This document shows positions 55,401-63,300 of a DNA stretch of 64,000 bases, one piece after another. Made by a program: the position numbers and the translations under genes. The stretch's first letter is position 1; every line of letters begins with the position of its first letter. The notes below the pieces were generated by a model. The model was not told where the DNA came from, searched no databases, and saw nothing but the letters and a program-made list of their open reading frames with translations. This DNA comes from Panopea generosa (taxonomy: Eukaryota; Mollusca; Bivalvia; Adapedonta; Hiatellidae), in NCBI GenBank assembly GCA_029582155.1, contig CM055906.1, positions 18,214,437 to 18,278,436 on the forward strand. The letters are read 5' to 3'.

Positions 55401-58400
55401 AAATTAATTCGATTGCAATTGATTTTGCAATTACATTACTTGGAATAAATAAGTCTATAATGAACAATGATGTATGCATTTCTAGATTTTCAACTGCCCC
55501 CATCCGCACCAGCATATTTTATTGTCAAACATTTATTTTGACAACAAACCCGTAATTTGCTAAAACGGCTCCGCGTTTTAAACCGTTTGATTTTTAATTT
55601 TTTCATTTCATGTTAATACGTACATCTGAAAAAATTAAAAAATTGCACACCACCCCTATGTTGAAACAAATATATATATGAAAATCTAGGAATTAATGAC
55701 CTTAAACCATCATAAATACTCGTAAGCCAAACAGTTCATTCACCATCAGTTTTATCTAGGACATATCTCAATATAAGTCCTTGCTTGTATTAAAGGTACT
55801 GAGACGAATAACAACATTATATGTTCTAATCTATGAGTAAGTTCATGTCAGCAAGTACCTTTTTAAATAGATTTTCGTGTGATATTTAATCCCTGCACGG
55901 CCACCCCTCCCCCACCCCCCCCCCCCCCCAAAAAAAAAACAACAACAAAAAACAAAAACAAAACAAAAACTCTAACAAAACAAAAACAACATTCTATTTG
56001 TAAGGTGAGGGTAACTGTCTATAAAGTGAATGTTTAACGAAAGAGAACTCTACAAACGGCAGCGACAGCTGGTTGCTAGGGAGAGCGGGTTTAATTTTTT
56101 ATAAAACTGCACTTTATTTTTTAAAACATAGTTTATAACGATGCCACTAGTGACAAGTCTGTAACTAACATTAGTCTGTAGTACGGATCCATCTCTCCCG
56201 ATTGGGTCTGTTAAATAGCAATGTTGGGAAAGCCGCATTTGAGCACGTTGATTGGTCAGTTCTTCAATTGAAAGATTTAATGACGTCACAGTTTAGAAAG
56301 CGTTCAATTGCTATGAATTGTGGGACAGGCATAGAATTCGCTGGTTAACAGACCTGATTCGGGAGATATCAGGTTCTGGGACTTGGACTAATGTTAGCAT
56401 TGTGGCAGTATAGAGTAATCACGGGAAGCGTATAGTGAGAATTACATTTTGTGAGAACATTTTAAGGAATGTTTATACATTTTTGATATTTATATTTGTT
56501 AATGTATGTACCCAGGGGTCACAGAGTCGAGTTATCAGCGTTAGTTCTAAACCGGTTTGTGATAAATGATAATAATTGAAACATTTTTTTTCGTTATGTT
56601 CATGGCTTTATAGTTGGTCTTACATTGAGTTGTAGGTGGCCAAGCTATTCCAATAAACAATAAACTAGTTGCAATACTTGTATCTTATTATAAACCTTTT
56701 TTCAACAAAAGTTTTTTTGTTTGACAAACCGCTAGCAAAACTATTATTTTTGGCGTGCAAATGGCGTAAGCGTTCCAGTGCAGATACCTTCTTCCATTGA
56801 ATGGTTTGCATATTAAATGATTGCCAGTATCTCTGGTTGATGTTACTTGTTTGAAGTGTACATAAGATTACGTCATGATCTACGAACAAATGAAAAAAAT
56901 CTTTTTATGCTAATCATTGAATGGAAGGGCCGTTACGCTTGGACGCTTTATTAGAAAACTTAATCATCCAACAAGAGTGAATTAAGAGTAGTTGGTCAAA
57001 TATTAGGTTGTACACTAAACTGAACACTGGAGCGAGGGGTTCAGTTGAGAGCATCGAACACAGGATCGGGGGTGGCGGGTTCGATCTTCCGCCACGGCTG
57101 TGTGCAGTGTCCTTGAACAAGACAATTTATTCAAACAGTTTAGCATTGAGTCTACCCGGGAAAACTTCGTGCGTAATTTGTCTAAATTGTAAAAAAACTT
57201 TTTTTACAATCAGCGTAAAATGAATAAGTTTAAAACAAGTGAACACTGCACTCGTCACGTTTTGGAGTTATATTGCTAAAACCTTACATATATTAATAGA
57301 CCCAACCTAATACGAATTCATTGTACTCGATCAACAATGTATACAGCAAAGAATAATACCAATAACGACATGAAGAAGAGTAAACTCACGCAGTGAAGAG
57401 TCGAACAGGTAGGGTATAATGCCATGGGTCCATTGTTTTCGGGCATTGTTTAGAGCAAATCGTTTTTGTCTTTGAACATCAGATTTGCCACTTTGATCTG
57501 CATCCTAAGAACAGAACGACACATTGTATAACTTAAGTATATATTTTACAGTTTTAAGTTAATAGATACTGTGGAAATATCACACGTCATTATATGTCTA
57601 ATAAAGTATACAGGAATGTCTGTCGTTGAAGCACATGCGGTCCTAGCGTAGTTCAGTTACATGTCAGTTTAGCAAGGTGTCAATATGGGTAATGCAGACA
57701 CAGAGCCGGGATGTAGACCATGACTGTCTGTCTGTTTTTAAATTGTTCAAAAGGGGTTTCCGTGGTCTAAGGAGCTGTCGTTTAATGATCAGTTATCTCT
57801 CACCGTTAAGGTCGTGGCCGGGTTCGAGCCCAGCTTGGTCCAAAAATTTAATGTGAGAAAGTTTGCCAGTTACTGGCAGAATAATGTTTGTTCTACTTAT
57901 AGATTAATTCTGAGGTATTCCTTTACCAATACCTGAAACTGGCATAAATATAACATGTCACGTGTTGAAAATCGGTTTAAACCGTATTATATTGTCCGCA
58001 ACTTATACATTGAGATAAATAAAGAAATAGAATTGCGAACAATTACGAAAGCAAAATCTCACCGGCGATTCTTCATTGTTGTACTCATCAATGGGTGGAT
58101 CTATTTCTTCAAAGTCGTCTGCTTCTGTCATCAACTCGCCTGCTTCGGTTTCTGCGTCCACATTGCCGTTCATTGGGCGAGTTGCCGGAAGTCCATTGTG
58201 CATCCCCACGGTAAACGTGTTAGTCTCGTCAATATTGTCGTCGTCTGCGGGATTGTACTGCACAAAAGTTTTTTTTTAAATTTTGATTACCAAAAATAAA
58301 GTGATCCGTTTATGTTTGAGACAATCGGTGTGAATCATTGCTAAACAATCGATACGCACACAGGAAATACTATTTTGGCGGATTGTTGCCCATGATTTGC

Positions 58401-59465
58401 TGTGGAAACGTTAGATTTAATTACTAACGGGTATTACTGGAACAGTCACGTTATGTAAGAATGTTGCTTAACTAATTATGTATATAACATTCTACCGACA
58501 TTAACATATAATGTAACCATATGTAGTCATTTTATAGTTCGCCTAACATGTATTCTGTATATTCTTTGATTCCCATTTACAAAACAAGCACTATATTGAT
58601 GTGGTTGGATACTTTACAGCTGATTAAACAAGTACAAATACTATTTTGTAGTGATATACACAGCCTGACAAGTTGTCAAAAATTGAAAGATTGTAGCCAA
58701 AAATGTCTACAGCTTACATTATATTTAGTTTGAAGACATCTAACTGGTGTTAAAGGAAATAAATCAGATTTTTTTCAAATTTTAAACTTTGCAAAAAACA
58801 TATTTTACTCTAATAAATCATGCTTATATAAACTCGCTGATCCCATATTACCAAAAGGATATCATGATAACATGCCAAAATGAAATGTATAGAAAGGAAT
58901 GAACACCTAGGTTAGACTTACATATGTTAGCAGCAATATTTTGTGTCGTACTAAATGAGTCAAGTGATTTCATTTTGATTTCGATTTGATCCGCCATACT
59001 GCAATTCCAAATGCCGATGTGAAGGTCGTCATCAAGGTGTATTTAACTGCTATTTATTTTTAGAATAGGATTTTTTTCTTCAAATTACACTTAATGATTA
59101 AATGTATTTTACGAATCTATCTTAAAACGGTAAATATATTCAATAAAATAAATATTGGACTATGGCATGTATTCAGTTCCTATCTACAGGATTTGCATTA
59201 AACCTTTGTATGCTTGCTTTAAAATCATTGATAATTATATATATTTGATAGGTTAATTTTATGTTTAAAATGTGTTGTTTATAATATGTTTATTTTAGAC
59301 GATACAATGTCAGACTGGCTATAAAGCCAAATTTGTTATTATCATAAAATAAAGATTTTTATCATTATAATACATGTATATGCGAATACTTACAGTTGCT
59401 ATGTGTGACGATAAAAGTCCTGCCGCCATTAACACGAAGATCTGCCTCACTTGATGAAAAAACAT
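34518..59465 (-). CDS. Secreted multidomain astacin metalloprotease with ApeC, CUB, kringle, ShKT and CCP domains
   Basis: A zinc endopeptidase of family M12A followed by a long array of binding modules, about 1,150 residues. Coding exons in transcript order: 59394-59465, 58063-58257, 57390-57504, (one short exon not found), 54701-54819, 54259-54319, 53140-53245, 52325-52407, 50744-50870, 49074-49205, 48045-48326, 47410-47616, 46967-47062, 45513-45637, 44906-45027, 44191-44327, 43690-43816, 40967-41085, 40018-40155, 39403-39597, 38341-38487, 37805-37981, 36686-36773, 36216-36329, 35214-35323, 34518-34780 (TAA stop). All borders are GT-AG, and apart from the gap the phases agree. From the EGF-like module up to the last module, all module borders are phase 1, as expected from exon shuffling. 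The signal peptide predicts secretion. The substrate is unknown; a role in defence or matrix remodelling is inference. Confidence 0.9.
35365..35450. repeat. Short MITE relative
   Basis: AGTCAAACCTGTTTTAAGCA is paired with TGACTGCTTAATACAGGTGA in inverted orientation, as in the MITEs at 4729 and 10747, but the interior is much shorter. It lies in an intron of the protease gene. Confidence 0.6.
35826..36170 (+). repeat. Interspersed repeat family E, copy 1
   Basis: It shares, in order, ATAACTTTCTGTTCAGTAAA, GATAATGGTTG, TATGAGAAATTCG, GGCATTTTCC, CGCGGGCTGCAATTTAGT, GAACAGAATATTCAT and ATGATGTTTGATACAAATGT with 50915-51270 (plus) and 61965-62285 (minus). It is about 340 bp with no coding frame. 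It ends just short of a coding exon of the protease gene. Confidence 0.8.
37805..37981 (-). CDS. Protease gene exon: second CCP (sushi) domain
   Basis: A single exon of 59 codons, phase 1 at both ends. It contains C-K-D-T, a G-D-V-V-R-Y-V-C strand, then [16 protein letters not shown], giving the four-cysteine spacing of a complement control protein module. The usual Trp before the last cysteine is absent. CCP modules mediate protein or glycan binding. Confidence 0.8.
38341..38487 (-). CDS. Protease gene exon: second ShKT domain
   Basis: A phase 1-1 exon with six cysteines in the ShKT order: CADRRSDC, then [13 protein letters not shown], then AYTCGTC. The fold is named after a sea anemone peptide but is common as a module in animal astacins and peroxidases. 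A Ser/Gly/Thr-rich linker (SPGSTSEKG) follows. Confidence 0.9.
39403..39597 (-). CDS. Protease gene exon: first CCP (sushi) domain
   Basis: A phase 1-1 exon of 65 codons. It has [35 protein letters not shown] and HICG: four cysteines with the Trp before the last one, a classic CCP pattern. Confidence 0.92.
40018..40155 (-). CDS. Protease gene exon: first ShKT domain
   Basis: A phase 1-1 exon of 46 codons. [21 protein letters not shown] and GCRSSCGLC give six cysteines in ShKT spacing. A TKGVKPTP linker leads into the CCP. Confidence 0.92.
40676..40866 (-). mobile_element. SINE family C copy
   Basis: A minus-oriented copy with ATCTCAGCGGTGAGAGGCAA and GATGGCGCCGTAGAC at the tRNA-like end and TCCTTCCGCAAATAAATGGC in the body. 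It lies in the intron just downstream of the kringle's second exon. Confidence 0.7.
40967..43816 (-). CDS. Protease gene exons: kringle domain split by a 2.6-kb intron
   Basis: Exons 43690-43816 and 40967-41085 join in phase 2. The product starts [19 protein letters not shown] and continues ESCVPW, then [16 protein letters not shown] and [10 protein letters not shown]. The YxG, CxxW, NYCRNPxG and PWCY signatures make this a kringle; an extra cysteine (HCPYHQF) is unusual. The intron holds a complete antisense gene. Kringles usually bind lysine-rich or other protein partners in secreted proteases. Confidence 0.92.
41377..43143 (+). CDS. Nested three-exon gene of unknown function
   Basis: Exons: 41377-41580, 41934-42182, 42979-43143, all with GT-AG borders and phase 0, giving about 205 residues. 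No family is recognised. The protein is rich in Lys, Arg and Glu, with a charged segment ([16 protein letters not shown]) of probable coiled-coil or disordered character and conserved-looking aromatic stretches [13 protein letters not shown] and [12 protein letters not shown] at the C-terminus. No signal peptide is seen, so it is probably intracellular. The ATG at 41377 is the first in frame (an in-frame TAA lies at 41350-41352). A good acceptor at 41363 suggests that an upstream, possibly non-coding exon was missed. An AATAAA lies near 43287. It lies wholly within, and antisense to, the intron splitting the kringle of the protease gene. Confidence 0.75.
42305..42775 (+). repeat. Degenerate AAGTACAAGTTT array in the nested gene
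   Basis: Irregular tandem copies of TTAAGTACAAGTACA-like units of about 10-14 bp fill the second intron of the nested gene. No coding role is visible. Confidence 0.85.
43890..44115 (+). repeat. Composite tetranucleotide microsatellite
   Basis: About 200 bp of tetramers change in blocks along the plus strand: (CAGA)n, (CGGA)n, (GGCG)n, (GGCA)n, then (CAGA)n and (GGCA)n again. It keeps long frames open on both strands (up to about 190 codons with Pro/Arg/Ser/Val/Cys runs on the minus strand), which are artefacts. It lies in an intron between the CUB and kringle exons. Confidence 0.97.
44191..45637 (-). CDS. Protease gene exons: CUB domain
   Basis: Exons 45513-45637, 44906-45027 and 44191-44327. 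The module starts [10 protein letters not shown] with [19 protein letters not shown], continues [12 protein letters not shown] and CNGHLEVKY, then [13 protein letters not shown] and FNATVTLIK. The SPNYP, W-x-I and four-cysteine pattern fits CUB, a beta-sandwich that binds proteins or glycans in developmental proteases such as tolloid. The module enters and leaves in phase 1. Confidence 0.93.
44463..44825. mobile_element. Diverged MITE related to 8379-8632
   Basis: The right arm GTTTACGTTTACAACGATT followed by TTTTTTTTGTGAAACCTAC matches the right arm at 8570-8625. The left arm begins near GGGGTCGTGTCCACC. It is non-coding and lies in an intron of the CUB segment. Confidence 0.55.
45260..45435 (+). 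mobile_element. SINE family B, 5'-truncated copy
   Basis: It matches the body of 24777-25051 from CTGATTCAAGTGGGAAAGTT through GTGGTTAGGATAACTGATTG to ATAAAAATGACGCTAAATA but lacks the tRNA-like head. It is intronic in the CUB segment. Confidence 0.8.
46420..46485. repeat. TA dinucleotide runs
   Basis: Two ATATAT runs are separated by TTGTGAATAACCAAGACA. A similar run lies at 51268-51301. They are simple sequence within protease introns. Confidence 0.95.
46967..48326 (-). CDS. Protease gene exons: ApeC (apextrin C-terminal) domain
   Basis: Exons 48045-48326, 47410-47616 and 46967-47062, each phase 1-1, encode about 195 residues. ApeC landmarks appear in order: [45 protein letters not shown], then [18 protein letters not shown] with [17 protein letters not shown] and a final SEMW. 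This matches the WPxGxY...CPxGF, WPxGxYC, CCRxDG...PIxLP and CQxxxG pattern I recall for ApeC, a module that in amphioxus apextrin-like proteins binds bacterial peptidoglycan. The first half is shorter and more variable than the second. Assignment is by remembered pattern. Confidence 0.82.
47740..47830 (-). repeat. tRNA-derived SINE remnant
   Basis: On the minus strand, GGTTATGGGTTCGATACTCG gives a B-box-like core, with ATGACTGCATCGCATGTGG upstream. It is a short head fragment only, in an intron within the ApeC segment. Confidence 0.4.
48880..49020 (-). repeat. tRNA-derived SINE remnant
   Basis: The minus strand reads AAGAGGTTGCGGATTCGATTG with a B-box-like GGATTCGATTG. The body resembles no other family in the window. 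It lies in the intron between the ApeC and EGF-like exons. Confidence 0.4.
49074..49205 (-). CDS. Protease gene exon: EGF-like domain
   Basis: One phase 1-1 exon of 44 codons directly after the catalytic domain. [16 protein letters not shown], then [16 protein letters not shown], gives six cysteines in an EGF-like order. EGF and CUB modules after the protease are usual in tolloid-like and related astacins. Confidence 0.85.
49671..49850 (-). mobile_element. SINE family C copy
   Basis: A minus-oriented copy with ACCACCATCCTTCCGGAACT, AACTCGCAAATTTTCTCACA and the tRNA-like ACGACCTCAGTGGTGATC end. It lies next to the family D repeat at 49900. Confidence 0.65.
49900..50340 (+). repeat. Interspersed repeat family D, copy 3
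   Basis: It shares ATGAATGTCTTAAAAGATAT, CTTGAAACGAAATCCCCATT, AATTGAAATCTAAATGAAAT and GTCTAACATAGGGGCGAAAC with the copies at 930-1335 and 20840-21020. It lies in the intron between the EGF-like exon and the last catalytic exon. Confidence 0.6.
50744..54819 (-). CDS. Protease gene exons: astacin catalytic domain
   Basis: Exons 54701-54819, 54259-54319, 53140-53245, 52325-52407 and 50744-50870. The zinc site [19 protein letters not shown] has the full HExxHxxGxxHE consensus. It is preceded by [19 protein letters not shown], the usual cysteine-bounded loop, and followed by [15 protein letters not shown] and the Met-turn [12 protein letters not shown], in which the Tyr ligand is kept but the usual His of SxMHY is Met. 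The first exon reads [18 protein letters not shown]. Its acceptor could be at 54820 or, less likely, 54806; the first places Ile seven residues before the Trp, as in the family. All catalytic residues are present, so activity is likely. Confidence 0.92.
50915..51270 (+). repeat. Interspersed repeat family E, copy 2
   Basis: It aligns by eye with 35826-36170 over most of its length (ATAACTTTCTGTTCAGTAAA, TTATGAGAAATTCGTTAATA, GCGGGCCGCAATTTAGTA, ACAGAATATCCATAGTATA). It ends in a TA run and starts about 45 bp upstream (transcript sense) of the last catalytic exon. Confidence 0.8.
51845..52050 (+). mobile_element. SINE family A, copy 2
   Basis: The head CGGCCCAGTGATAGAGCATC has a B box GGGTTCGATC. 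The body has AAGCAAGACACCTTTTCCGC, GCATATGCGTAGT and GTTTCACAATCGAAATAAAA, and it ends AAATAAATTTAAACT. Its tail runs directly into the tandemly repeated exon copies at 52051-52385. Confidence 0.85.
52051..52385 (-). repeat. Five 67-bp tandem copies of a catalytic exon end with its splice donor
   Basis: The period is exactly 67 bp (donor positions 52319, 52252, 52185, 52118, 52051). In transcript sense each unit holds CAACATAATGG, the codons for GYFDLSS(I/L)M(M/V)Y TPT, the donor GTGAGT or GTGAAT, and then TAGTTTAAAT, which equals the tail of the adjoining SINE. Only the copy at 52325-52407 also has the 5' part of the exon and a proper acceptor. Read-through past any donor meets an in-frame TAG at once (ACG GTG AGT TAG), so the extra copies cannot extend the protein. 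Confidence 0.93.
52536..52672 (-). mobile_element. SINE family C copy
   Basis: AACATATCCAGTTTTATTGG and CATCCTTCCTCAAGTAACTG in the body, with ACGGCGCCTTAGACC near the tRNA-like end, minus orientation. It lies just upstream of the Met-turn exon. Confidence 0.7.
54964..55388. mobile_element. GC-rich MITE with GGCCTGTCACAC ends
   Basis: The left end GGCCTGTCACACACTACCGA and the right end CTAGGTGTGACAGGTC are inverted repeats around about 425 bp. The interior is clearly richer in G+C and CpG than its AT-rich surroundings, with repeated CGATGTxCTGACGATG motifs. No coding frame is seen. It lies in a protease intron between the propeptide and catalytic exons. The superfamily was not assigned. Confidence 0.75.
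56150..56410. repeat. Palindromic element
   Basis: The minus-strand block TAACAGACCCAATCGGGAGA followed by ACTAATGTTAG recurs on the plus strand as TAACAGACCTGATTCGGGAG followed by ACTAATGTTAG, forming an inverted repeat of about 260 bp. It is probably a MITE. It can mimic an exon (see rejected items). Confidence 0.6.
57027..57235 (+). mobile_element. SINE family A, copy 3
   Basis: It carries GTTCAGTTGAGAGCATCGAA and GGCGGGTTCGATCTTCCGCC in the head, CTTGAACAAGACAATTTATT in the body and GCGTAAAATGAATAAGTTTA at the end. It is about 150 bp downstream (transcript sense) of the exon at 57390-57504. Confidence 0.8.
57390..58257 (-). CDS. Protease gene exons: propeptide and start of mature enzyme
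   Basis: Exon 58063-58257 encodes 65 acidic residues ([15 protein letters not shown] to [16 protein letters not shown]). Exon 57390-57504 encodes a short linker, the furin-type site RQKR, then [19 protein letters not shown], which matches the usual mature astacin start (arg-x-x-W-x-x-G-x-I-P-Y). Astacin propeptides often carry an FxGDI-like aspartate switch; here FEEIDPP is the nearest, a weak match. The second exon ends in phase 1 while the next exon found starts in phase 0 (or 2), so a short exon between 54.82 and 57.39 kb is missing from this model. Confidence 0.88.
57745..57962 (+). mobile_element. SINE family C, plus-oriented copy
   Basis: It has the most complete head of the family: TTCCGTGGTCTAAGGAGC, ATCTCTCACCGTTAAGGTC and the B box GGGTTCGAGCCC, then TAATGTGAGAAAGTTTGCC, CAGTTACTGGCAG and ATTCTGAGGTATTCCTTTAC, ending near CATGTCACGTGTTGAAAA. 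Confidence 0.8.
58755..59055 (-). repeat. Interspersed repeat family D, inverted copy
   Basis: Its reverse complement shares GACCTTCACATCGGCATTTG and GAAATCAAAATGAAATCAC with 930-1335. It lies in the protease intron after the signal-peptide exon. Confidence 0.6.
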
Positions 59466-59466
59466 C
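59394..59466 (-). CDS. Protease gene exon: signal peptide
   Basis: The product is [20 protein letters not shown] and HIAT: a short basic start followed by a hydrophobic core, a typical signal peptide. The acceptor TTTATGTTTAG lies one base before the ATG, and a good donor (ACT|GTAAGT) follows. This makes the ATG at 59465 the start; the in-frame ATG nine bases upstream would be intronic. Confidence 0.85.
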
Positions 59467-60544
59467 CTAAACATAAAACGATAGAGCGAATATGAAAGTT
59501 TCCGGATAAAGTAATTATGAAGTGTTAAATATCCATCTTGTTTCAATATATACCGGTTACTGACAATCCCAAGTAGTGAATGAAAGTTTTACGACGGAAG
59601 AAAAGAAGACATGGAAACAAAATCAAGGACACTGTGCCGAAAACAAGTTCAGTGCTTGAGTGCTGTAGGGCTTCATGTAGCGACATTAACCCTTATTTAG
59701 GTAACTTGATATTATCTATAACACAAACATATTGAGAGTTTATCTGATAAGAGTGATATATGTTGTTTTTTTTTATTTCAAATTTATGATTTATTACTAT
59801 TATATCGTGCTAATCACTCCCGGCATATCGCAACTGATAAGGTCGATATAATCACAAACATTATCATTAATACGAACAAAGACGATGCAGAATCTGATTT
59901 TTATCTTATTATCTGTTTTGCTCTTTGCATCAGATATAATTAATGCCTTTTAAACCGCAAATATGGATATTGCATTAAGGCTAGGGTTTGAATGAAGGAT
60001 AAAACCAAGACAAAACTTTCTTACAATGTTTTTCAAATTCATTTCCAACACTTTTATCACTTTAAAACACACAAAAATCCCAAATCCATTGCGGTCGACA
60101 TATTTGAACCGATGAAACTGATGACAGATCAGGGATAAAAGAATATATTCAGATTTTTACAAAAAAAACCAACAAACTTGCAAATTTAAAGACGTAAAGT
60201 GTATATACAATTGCAGCCAGATTTTGGTTGAGAGTTCGTCAAGAAAAAAAGAAGACCTTTACTTTGGTATATAATGCATGCTGCTTAGATATAATATGAT
60301 ATGAAGAATGTTTAAAGAAATTATAGTTGAAACCGCGAAATCAGTTAACTTATTTACGATTCACAAAAGCCGAACTTGCGTTGCCATGGGTTACAGACGT
60401 ACTTTCGTTGCCATGGTGTATAAGATGCTGCATACACCGTGATTAAGGTACTAGTATACGACGCAAAATAATAAGTAAATAATAATAACTCAAATATGTT
60501 AAAGAGGTCGGTGATTGTTAATAATTATTAAATTAAACGCTTAC

Positions 60545-60596
60545 CTCCGTTATTCAGTTTCAACTCAGTGTTTGCTTACTTATTCCATACGCCTTT
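60545..60596 (-). other. Probable non-coding first exon of the protease gene
   Basis: A strong donor, ACGGAG|GTAAGC, ends at 60545 and fits the acceptor at 59467. The TATA box about 30 bp upstream places the 5' end near 60592-60597. The exon contains no ATG in the stretch given. Inference from signals only. Confidence 0.55.
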
Positions 60597-60620
60597 AAGA
60601 TCACAGTACTCAACGCTTTC

Positions 60621-60628
60621 TTTATATA
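60621..60628 (-). promoter_or_regulatory. TATA box of the protease gene
   Basis: The minus strand reads GACTATATAAAGAAAGC. Its spacing to the predicted first exon and the good donor at 60545 support a TATA-type, probably regulated promoter, in contrast to the TATA-less DDA1/COPS2 promoter. Confidence 0.55.
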
Positions 60629-61964
60629 GTCGGTATTCTTTGTAAAGTTAACTTTTTATTAGTATTAACGTAACTGAATTTATACTTGATAACAACATAC
60701 ATGAACATTTAATTTGTCATATATGCGTTTTTGAAGCTTTGTAAATAAATATTACTTGTCTAACACATTGAAGAAAATGTATCATTGAAATACTTATAAG
60801 AAATTTTATTTTTTTTTTTTTTTTTTTTTATAATCGAAATCAAGATCAAAGTAATTAAACAAATTAAACAATATATCTAAATTTAAATATTTATTTTTTA
60901 AATAATTAATGACTTAAATAACACTAAGACAACGTAACCAACTTGCTCAATGATCGCAGATGCCCACACTGTTAAAACAATGACTGGGGTGCGACAATAC
61001 TGGCCGCTAAGTTAGACAACTCTGTCGTCATGTTAAAGAGAGAGGCTCGCGACTTAATCGTAAGTTAAATTATTGATTCAGCAATAGAATGTAACAATGA
61101 AAAGAAAGCCATTCTGTCAGTTAGTAGGGAATTTGAATGATATACTTTTATTTTATGCTATTCGGTGAATTATAGAGATTTCTCAGAAAACTTTGACTAT
61201 TTAACTGATAAAACAATGATTTTAGTGATAAAATAAAAACAAAAAATGATAAGAAAATTATGGTGTATAAAATAATTTTCACACCAGTTCTGTGGAACAT
61301 AGATTAATATATATTTTAAGAGTAGTGTTTATAAATTTTAAAACAAATTATTGTTTTTTTCGGACTGACTAATACCTTGATATGCAAATCACGTCTTTAG
61401 ACAGTGAATGTACTTGTAATATTCTTATTTTGCTAAAAAGAAAACGCTTAGTTAAACATACTAGTATACATGTTCTCTTTTTCTTTTTTTTCATGTTAAT
61501 GCTTTTATACTGAAAAATGGATTTCGGCTAAACTGATGACGTCATAAACAGTTTTATAAATGATGTTGCGTTTTGGCGTTACAATATATATTATAGTGCT
61601 TCAAATCACGAACCTGGTGTTAAATATGACCTATATTTTCTATTTTTTATTACTTTATGTGCAACATAATAAATAATTATAAATAGTTCAGTGCTGAGTT
61701 CTTCTAATCTCCGTTAGCTTAACATGGCGTTATGCGAAATCTTGTTTCGATTTCTTTAAAATTCAGAATTTCATATCAAGTTCAATTGGTTATAAAAAAG
61801 CAGAATGACAAAATGTTATGATTTCCAGTAAATTGTTACCTGTAATGTATTTAATCTCTAGATAATTCATTATAGGTTGGCGTTAAGCTCACATTGCTTT
61901 GAACTAGCTTTACTGGGCACTGGACTTTAAAGTTACCTCACCTATATCGCCGAAATCTTTCCGA

Positions 61965-62285
61965 TCTTTGTAGTAAAACTGCACATTTATATCAAACATC
62001 ATATATTATGGATATTCTGTTCAATAACTCATATTTTATTTTGTCTCTGTAGCGTATACTTCTTTAATTTTGTTGGCCAAATACTAAATCTCGTCCCGCG
62101 ATAAAGTCTCTCATTGGCCAGTATCGAGTAATACTAAAACATAGACGAATAAAACGGAAACTGCCGGCATGTGTAATTAATTTCTCACTCATAAATGAGA
62201 TAAAGTACAAGGATGGAATCAACCGTTATCTTCGAATGGGACATTCCTCTTTTTGATTCAAAAGAAAATTATAGGTTATGTATCT
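61965..62285 (-). repeat. Interspersed repeat family E, inverted copy
   Basis: The reverse complement of 35826-36170 and 50915-51270: it reads AGTAAAACTGCACATTTATA, GGATATTCTGTTCAATAACT, TCTCGTCCCGCGATAAAGTC and TCAACCGTTATCTTCGAATG. It shows the family is also outside the protease gene. Confidence 0.78.
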
Positions 62286-63199
62286 TTAACATATAACTAA
62301 ACATTTACGCACTGTCCGGTACACTGGCAAACAGTATTAACTACCGAGCCCCCTCACTCTGTTTGATCTTTGACGGTTCGATATATACAAATATACTGAC
62401 CGGTCCACCTGACGTAACATTACGCGTTATTGACGCTTCTGTGATAACGGGCTTTTTGTTGGCGCTTTAGTTAAACAGTTGACCGGGGATACTTAATACT
62501 ATTTAAATGGTCACAAAGTGCAACGTCTAATTATGTGTTTGACTATTTCACAGACACATTTATTTGAAGGTCAGCGAGTAAAAGTGCCCTATTGACCCTT
62601 TATATCTTGCCAGGTATGGGTAAATGTATTAAACACATATTTAAAAAACAACATGGTCTCGTGGATTGACCATGATGTAATGCTAATAGCGGATCTTAAA
62701 GTTCACTTAGTGCATTTGTTAAAAGGTCACTTTTGTACTTTTGTTAATGGGGTTGAGCAAAATTTTGATACACTTGAAATTTATGTAGAACTTCTTTGGC
62801 TCGAAAACAAATGGCTGGGACACCACATATATCTCGAATCACTTATCTTGTCAAGGCAGAATTCCTATTTCGATGTATACACGTGTGCATGTGTGGTATG
62901 AAGTGGAACAATATTGGCTCGAACAACCCTTAACTCGAACTATTTTGTTCAGTCCTGTCGGGTTCGAACCATCGAAGTTCTACTGTACACATTTATTACA
63001 CCTAGTGGGAACCACATGCAGATTAACCTATGCATAACTTATACAAACCCAAGGTGTAAGCATTTCTCGTCACGTGATCCCACCACTGTTTCTTTTGCTA
63101 ACATAAGTATTTTATAAAATAATTACATAGGCGCAGTTGATTATAGATCGTGTGCTCATGTTTACAATTTTCCAAATGTGTTTGCATTAAACATTCAAC

Positions 63200-63300
63200 A
63201 AGCGGAGCGGTAGTGCAGTGGATATGTTGTTTGCTACTCACGTAAAAGGTTGTGGGTTCGATACCCAGCTCGACTCATTTCTCAATAAAAGAAACAACCT
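63200..63300 (+). mobile_element. SINE family H, second copy (head)
   Basis: GCGGAGCGGTAGTGCAGTGG and GGTTGTGGGTTCGATACCCA provide A- and B-box-like blocks. It matches the head at 32117-32200. The body differs or has decayed. Confidence 0.6.

Noticed and set aside
55859-55892. Second candidate for the missing astacin exon
   Set aside because: It would fit only the less likely acceptor at 54806, lacks the expected Arg and Ile pattern, and sits beside a poly-C/poly-A tract with no pyrimidine tract.
56185-56207. Candidate for the missing astacin microexon (HPIGRDGS)
   Set aside because: The phases would fit, but the donor is weak and the sequence is one arm of a palindromic element at 56150-56410.
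62653-62901. 82-codon plus-strand frame
   Set aside because: It is an isolated frame in repeat-like sequence (CTCGAA-type blocks) with no recognisable product.
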